Assembly (NCBI GenBank): GCA_020723545.1
Contig: DYIS01000113.1
Coordinates: 1-8,015, forward strand
Length of the DNA: 8,015 nt
Reading direction: 5' to 3'
Origin: Ktedonobacter racemifer
Lineage (GTDB): Bacteria; Chloroflexota; DTOL01; JACQYG01
The notes under the pieces were generated by a model. The model did not search any database, had not been told where the DNA came from, and saw only the letters and a list, made by a program, of their open reading frames with translations. Shown one piece after another: positions 4,868-8,015 of this stretch; within the stretch, counting starts at the first letter, position 1, and each line of letters begins with the position of its first letter. The translations under genes were made by a program, and so were the position numbers.

Positions 4868-6560
4868 AGCAGGGTGGAGGCTGGACGAGAAGATCACATT
4901 TGCCTCGGAGAGGGACATGCCGCCGTTGGCGGTTTCCTTGGGCACCATGCTGGTGAACAAGACCGGCACCTGGCGTTACATGCGACCGGTGTACGAGGAC
5001 AAAACACCGCCCTGTAACCACGCCTGTCCGGCAGGGGAGAAGATCCAGGGGTATCTGGAACTGTCCAAAGCCGGCGAGTTCGGGCGGGCCTGGGAATTGA
5101 TCATGGAGGATAACCCGCTGCCGTCGGTGTGCGGCCGGGTGTGCTACCATCCCTGCGAGCAGGCCTGCAACCGCTCTAACTTCGATGAACCGCTGGCGAT
5201 TCACCATGTGGAGCGCTTCCTGGGAGACTACGGCCTTCGGAAAAACCTCAAGGTCAAGAGAGAGGCGGCTCGGAGCGAAAGGGTAGCGGTGGTGGGCGCA
5301 GGCCCGGCGGGGCTCTCTTGTGCCTATCACCTGGCTCGCAAGGGTTACGCGGTGACGATCTATGAGGCCCAGCCGGTGGCTGGTGGCATGTTGGCGGTGG
5401 GAATCCCCAGGTACCGACTGCCCAGGGATATCTTGGAGAAGGAGATCGCCAATATTTGTTCCCTGGGTGTTGAGATAAAGACCGGCATCAGGATGGGCCT
5501 GGACATAGCGCTGGATGACCTGAGTGGGCATCAAGCGGTATTCATCGCCACTGGGCAGCACCAAAGCACCAGGCTCGACATTCCCGGCCAGGAAGCCAGG
5601 GGCGTCATCTACGGCCTGGACCTGTTGCGCGACCTGAACCTGGGAAGGTCGGTGGAGATGGGCCGGCGAGTGGCGGTGATCGGTGGGGGCAACACCGCCA
5701 TGGATGCGGCCAGATCCGCAGTGCGCCGGGGAGCTGAGGTGACAGTGGTGTATCGTCGGTCTCGGGAGGAGATGCCGGCCATCCCGGAGGAGATCCAGGA
5801 GGCCGAGGAGGAGGGGATCCAGTTCCTCTTCCTGAGCGCACCGAAGCGGGTGCTGGTCAAGAACGCCGCCGTGGGCGGCCTGGAATGCCTGAAAATGCGG
5901 CTGGGTGAACCCGACAAGAGCGGCCGCCGACGACCCATCCCGGTGGATGGAACGGAGTTCGGGTTGGATGTGGATACGATCATCGGAGCCATCGGCCAGG
6001 AGGCAGACCTATCTTTCCTTCCCTCGGGCATCGCTCTGGACAGAGGTGGCATTCAGGTTGACGAACACGGGGTCACCGCCAGACCAGGGACGTTCTCCGG
6101 AGGTGATGTGGCTACCGGCGCCGGCACGGTCACCGCTGCTATCGGCTCGGGCAAGAAAGCGGCTTTGGCCATCCACAGTTATCTGAGCGGCGAGAGAATG
6201 GAGGAAGCCTTTGAGCCACAGGTGGTGGCCTACGAGGAGATCAACCTGGATTACTTCGAGCCCGCTGCCCGGCAGGCGATGCCGCGTCGCCAGATCACGG
6301 AGAGGCTCGGGGGGTTCGTTGAGGTGAATCTGGGCTACACAGAGGCGGCGACGCTGACTGAAGCCCAACGTTGTTTTAGCTGTGGCGTGTGCAACCACTG
6401 CGATACCTGCTGGCTGTTCTGTCCGGACGTAGCCATTGCCAAGTTGGACCACCGTGATTACCTCATCAATTATGATTACTGCAAGGGCTGTGGCGTGTGC
6501 GTGGAGGAGTGCCCCCGAAGTGCCATCTCCATGGAGGAGGAGATGAGATGGAAAAAGTGA
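4851..6560 (+). CDS. NAD(P)H-dependent FAD/iron-sulfur oxidoreductase fused to a ferredoxin-like delta subunit
   Basis: A 569-residue soluble protein that should pass electrons between NAD(P)(H), FAD and iron-sulfur clusters. The first part is GltD/NfnB-like. Cysteines C55, C59 and C94, C98, C102, C106 form the Fer4_20-type cluster region. The FAD fold VAVVGAGPAG is at 145-154, and the pyridine-nucleotide fold VAVIGGGNTA at 274-283 is followed by YRRSREEMP at 301-309, as in NADPH-using GltD. A second FAD contact, FSGGDVATGAGTVTAAIGSG, lies near 415-434. The C-terminus is a PorD-like double [4Fe-4S] ferredoxin: C514, C517, C520, C524 with Pro525, then C544, C547, C550, C554 with Pro555. Two further cysteines, C508 and C511, precede these. 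The protein sits exactly where a short separate delta gene is expected, between gamma and alpha, with overlaps of 17 and 13 bases. It is therefore probably a structural subunit of the complex. NADP+ preference and direction of electron flow are inferred. Confidence 0.9.
   Translation: MAPGSKAGWRLDEKITFASERDMPPLAVSLGTMLVNKTGTWRYMRPVYEDKTPPCNHACPAGEKIQGYLELSKAGEFGRAWELIMEDNPLPSVCGRVCYHPCEQACNRSNFDEPLAIHHVERFLGDYGLRKNLKVKREAARSERVAVVGAGPAGLSCAYHLARKGYAVTIYEAQPVAGGMLAVGIPRYRLPRDILEKEIANICSLGVEIKTGIRMGLDIALDDLSGHQAVFIATGQHQSTRLDIPGQEARGVIYGLDLLRDLNLGRSVEMGRRVAVIGGGNTAMDAARSAVRRGAEVTVVYRRSREEMPAIPEEIQEAEEEGIQFLFLSAPKRVLVKNAAVGGLECLKMRLGEPDKSGRRRPIPVDGTEFGLDVDTIIGAIGQEADLSFLPSGIALDRGGIQVDEHGVTARPGTFSGGDVATGAGTVTAAIGSGKKAALAIHSYLSGERMEEAFEPQVVAYEEINLDYFEPAARQAMPRRQITERLGGFVEVNLGYTEAATLTEAQRCFSCGVCNHCDTCWLFCPDVAIAKLDHRDYLINYDYCKGCGVCVEECPRSAISMEEEMRWKK
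6533..6540 (+). promoter_or_regulatory. Shine-Dalgarno deciding the alpha subunit start
   Basis: GGAGGAGG lies within the last codons of the flavoprotein gene, seven bases before ATG 6548. The frame is open back to 6497, but the upstream residues are simply ferredoxin-coding DNA read in another frame. The family N-terminus begins at the MEKVIIGNYA encoded from 6548. Confidence 0.85.
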
Positions 6561-7702
6561 TCATCGGCAACTACGCTGTCTCCTATGGAGCGCAGCTAGC
6601 CCGGGTGCAGGTTATCGCGGCTTATCCCATTACGCCGCAAACCCAGATTGTGGAAAAGCTGGCGGAGATGTGTGCCTCAGGAGAGCTCAATGCCCGCTTC
6701 ATTCCGGTGGAGTCCGAGCACTCGGCCATGGCCAGTACCATCGGGGCGGCCGCTACCGGTGCCCGGGCCTTCACCGCCACCTCATCCCAGGGCCTGGCCT
6801 TGATGCACGAGATGATCCACTGGGCGGCGGCCTCGCGGTTACCGATTGTTATGGCCAACGTCAACCGGGCTCTAGGCCCAGGCTGGTCCATCTGGGCCGA
6901 TCAGAACGACAGCTTGTCTCAAAGGGATACGGGCTGGCTGCAATTCTACTGCGAGAGCAACCAGGAGGTCCTGGACACGGTGCTCCAGGGCTACCGCATT
7001 GCCGAGCAGGTCATGCTGCCAGTGATGATCAATCTGGACGGCTTCCTACTATCTCACACCTCGGAACCCGTGGACATCCCCGACCAGGCGCTGGTGGACA
7101 GGTACCTGCCGCTGGCCCGACGTGACCTCATCCTTGATCCCGACGACCCGCACTCCTTCGGTGGCCTGGTGAATCCCGAGCACTACATGGAGATGCGCTA
7201 TAAGATGCACCAGGCACAGCTCCAGAGCAAGGAGGTGGCCAGGGAGGCCGACGCCCAGTTCAAGGCCATCTTTGGCCGGAGCTATGGTTCGATAGAGGGC
7301 TATCGTCTGGAGGGAGCGGAGTTGGCGCTGGTGACCTCCGGTACTATTGCCAGCACCTCCCGCGTAGCGGTGGACCGGTTGCGGGAGCAGGGCGAAAAGG
7401 TGGGGCTCCTGAAGATCCGTATGTTCCGGCCTTTCCCGGGTGAGGAGGTCGGAGAACTGCTCGGCGGATTCAAGAAGGTAGCCGTCATTGACCGGAACAT
7501 CTCCTTCGGCCACGGTGGGATATTTTGCCAGGAATTGAAGTCCGCTCTCTACAATCTCCTAAAGCGGCCTCAGGTTTACGGCTACATCGCCGGGCTGGGC
7601 GGCCGGGACGTGACGCCTCAGACCATCCTGGACATAGCTGAATTGACTGCGTGCCGTGACGTGCCACCGGCCGAGGCGGACTGGATAGGGGTAAAGGTAT
7701 GA
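6548..7702 (+). CDS. 2-oxoacid:ferredoxin oxidoreductase, alpha subunit
   Basis: Alpha subunit (PorA/VorA type, 384 residues) of the thiamine-diphosphate-dependent oxidoreductase. It contributes substrate- and TPP-contacting residues opposite beta. Motifs include GNYAVSYGAQLARVQVIAAYPITPQT, whose YPITPQT lies at 26-32, then PVESEHSAM at 53-61 and TATSSQGLALMHEM at 77-89. IWADQNDSLSQRDTGW falls near 115-130 and INLDGFLLSH at 161-170. A transketolase C-terminal-like segment, LVTSGTIASTSR, is followed further on by VIDRNISFGHGG. Alignment from memory favours the pyruvate/2-ketoisovalerate (POR/VOR) branch over the 2-oxoglutarate or indolepyruvate branches. It overlaps the flavoprotein gene by 13 bases and beta by four, implying coupled synthesis. 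Whether pyruvate or branched-chain 2-oxoacids are used is unresolved; the neighbouring ptb and buk make the latter attractive. Confidence 0.93.
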   Translation: MEKVIIGNYAVSYGAQLARVQVIAAYPITPQTQIVEKLAEMCASGELNARFIPVESEHSAMASTIGAAATGARAFTATSSQGLALMHEMIHWAAASRLPIVMANVNRALGPGWSIWADQNDSLSQRDTGWLQFYCESNQEVLDTVLQGYRIAEQVMLPVMINLDGFLLSHTSEPVDIPDQALVDRYLPLARRDLILDPDDPHSFGGLVNPEHYMEMRYKMHQAQLQSKEVAREADAQFKAIFGRSYGSIEGYRLEGAELALVTSGTIASTSRVAVDRLREQGEKVGLLKIRMFRPFPGEEVGELLGGFKKVAVIDRNISFGHGGIFCQELKSALYNLLKRPQVYGYIAGLGGRDVTPQTILDIAELTACRDVPPAEADWIGVKV

Positions 7703-8015
7703 GCTATCAGATTCCAGAAGATGAGTACATGTATTCCGGAGACGTGGCTTGTCCGGGTTGCGGGGCTGGGCTAGCCATGCGCCTGGCCTTGAAGGCCCTG
7801 GGCCCCCGGACCATCCTGGTATTGCCGGCGAGTTGCTGGTCCATCATCGCCGGGCCCTTCCCCTACTCGGCGCTGAGCGTGCCGGTTTACCATACTGCCT
7901 TTGAAACCGGGGGCTCGACCGCAGCGGGGGTGCGAGCGGCCCTGGACATGAAGGGCGATACCGGGACCACGGTGGTGACCTGGGCCGGCGACGGCGGCAC
8001 CTTCGACATCGGCTT
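7699..8015 (+). CDS. 2-oxoacid:ferredoxin oxidoreductase, beta subunit (3' end outside window)
   Basis: N-terminal 105 residues of the TPP-binding beta subunit (PorB/VorB type), roughly the first third of the usual length, cut by the right edge. C18-P-G-C21-G and C46 are the first three cysteines of the [4Fe-4S] ligand set. The fourth would lie beyond the window. VPVYHTAFETGGSTAAGVRAAL at 61-82 is the conserved helix region, quoted in two parts as VPVYHTAFET and GGSTAAGVRAAL. WAGDGGTFDIG at 95-105 is the start of the TPP/Mg2+ motif (GDG). The ATG shares bases with the alpha stop codon (ATGA), and AGGGG at 7687-7691 is a suitable ribosome site. The segment ASCWSIIAGPFPYSALSV at 44-61 aligns with the family position, but SCW is less usual than the GC-rich forms I recall (such as GCLEV), so the exact substrate clade is uncertain. 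Confidence 0.92.
   Translation, partial: MSYQIPEDEYMYSGDVACPGCGAGLAMRLALKALGPRTILVLPASCWSIIAGPFPYSALSVPVYHTAFETGGSTAAGVRAALDMKGDTGTTVVTWAGDGGTFDIG

Noticed and set aside
4719..5564. 281-codon antisense frame opposite gamma and the flavoprotein
   Set aside because: It is a shadow of real genes, with composition typical of reversed GC-rich coding DNA, and it ends in proline- and tryptophan-rich nonsense.

Overview
The window comes from the chromosome of a GC-rich, strictly anaerobic bacterium. The evidence is metabolic: a thiamine-diphosphate and iron-sulfur 2-oxoacid:ferredoxin oxidoreductase and a butyrate kinase/phosphotransbutyrylase pair. No 16S rRNA or other phylogenetic marker is present. 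A fermentative or syntrophic Chloroflexota, Firmicutes or Desulfobacterota-like organism would fit, but I cannot choose between them. All supported genes are on the + strand.

Region 1 (1-1965): two adjacent ArsA/Get3-type ATPases. The first is cut by the left edge of the window, and the second overlaps it by an ATGA. They are paralogues of each other and look like the two halves of an ArsA pump ATPase made as separate chains. Both lack the cysteines that would indicate arsenite or zinc binding. Each carries a different departure in a nucleotide-sensing motif: Asn for the switch I Asp in the second, and an altered switch II in the first. A six-base-pair hairpin with a T-run terminates this unit.

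Region 2 (1966-2270): about 300 bases without a gene. It contains a possible promoter, several GC-rich hairpins, a perfect 20-bp AT-rich palindrome, and a second intrinsic terminator. The terminator's T-run directly touches the Shine-Dalgarno sequence of the next gene. This layout suggests an attenuated leader RNA, or less probably a short independent RNA.

Region 3 (2271-8015, continuing past the right edge): a tight operon of butyrate kinase, phosphate butyryl/acyltransferase, oxidoreductase gamma, a fused NAD(P)H/FAD plus ferredoxin-like delta subunit, alpha, and beta (truncated). The oxidoreductase genes overlap one another by 17, 13 and 4 bases. Inferred pathway: a 2-oxoacid is oxidised by the gamma-delta-alpha-beta complex to acyl-CoA and CO2, with electrons going to ferredoxin and/or, through the fused flavoprotein, to NAD(P)+. 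The transferase then makes acyl-phosphate, and the kinase makes the free acid plus ATP. A branched-chain 2-oxoacid from Val/Leu/Ile fermentation is the most natural substrate given the kinase/transferase pair. Pyruvate cannot be excluded from sequence alone.

The items most worth a second look are the complementary motif departures in the ATPase pair, the attenuator-like leader before butyrate kinase, and the NfnB-like/PorD fusion inside the oxidoreductase operon.
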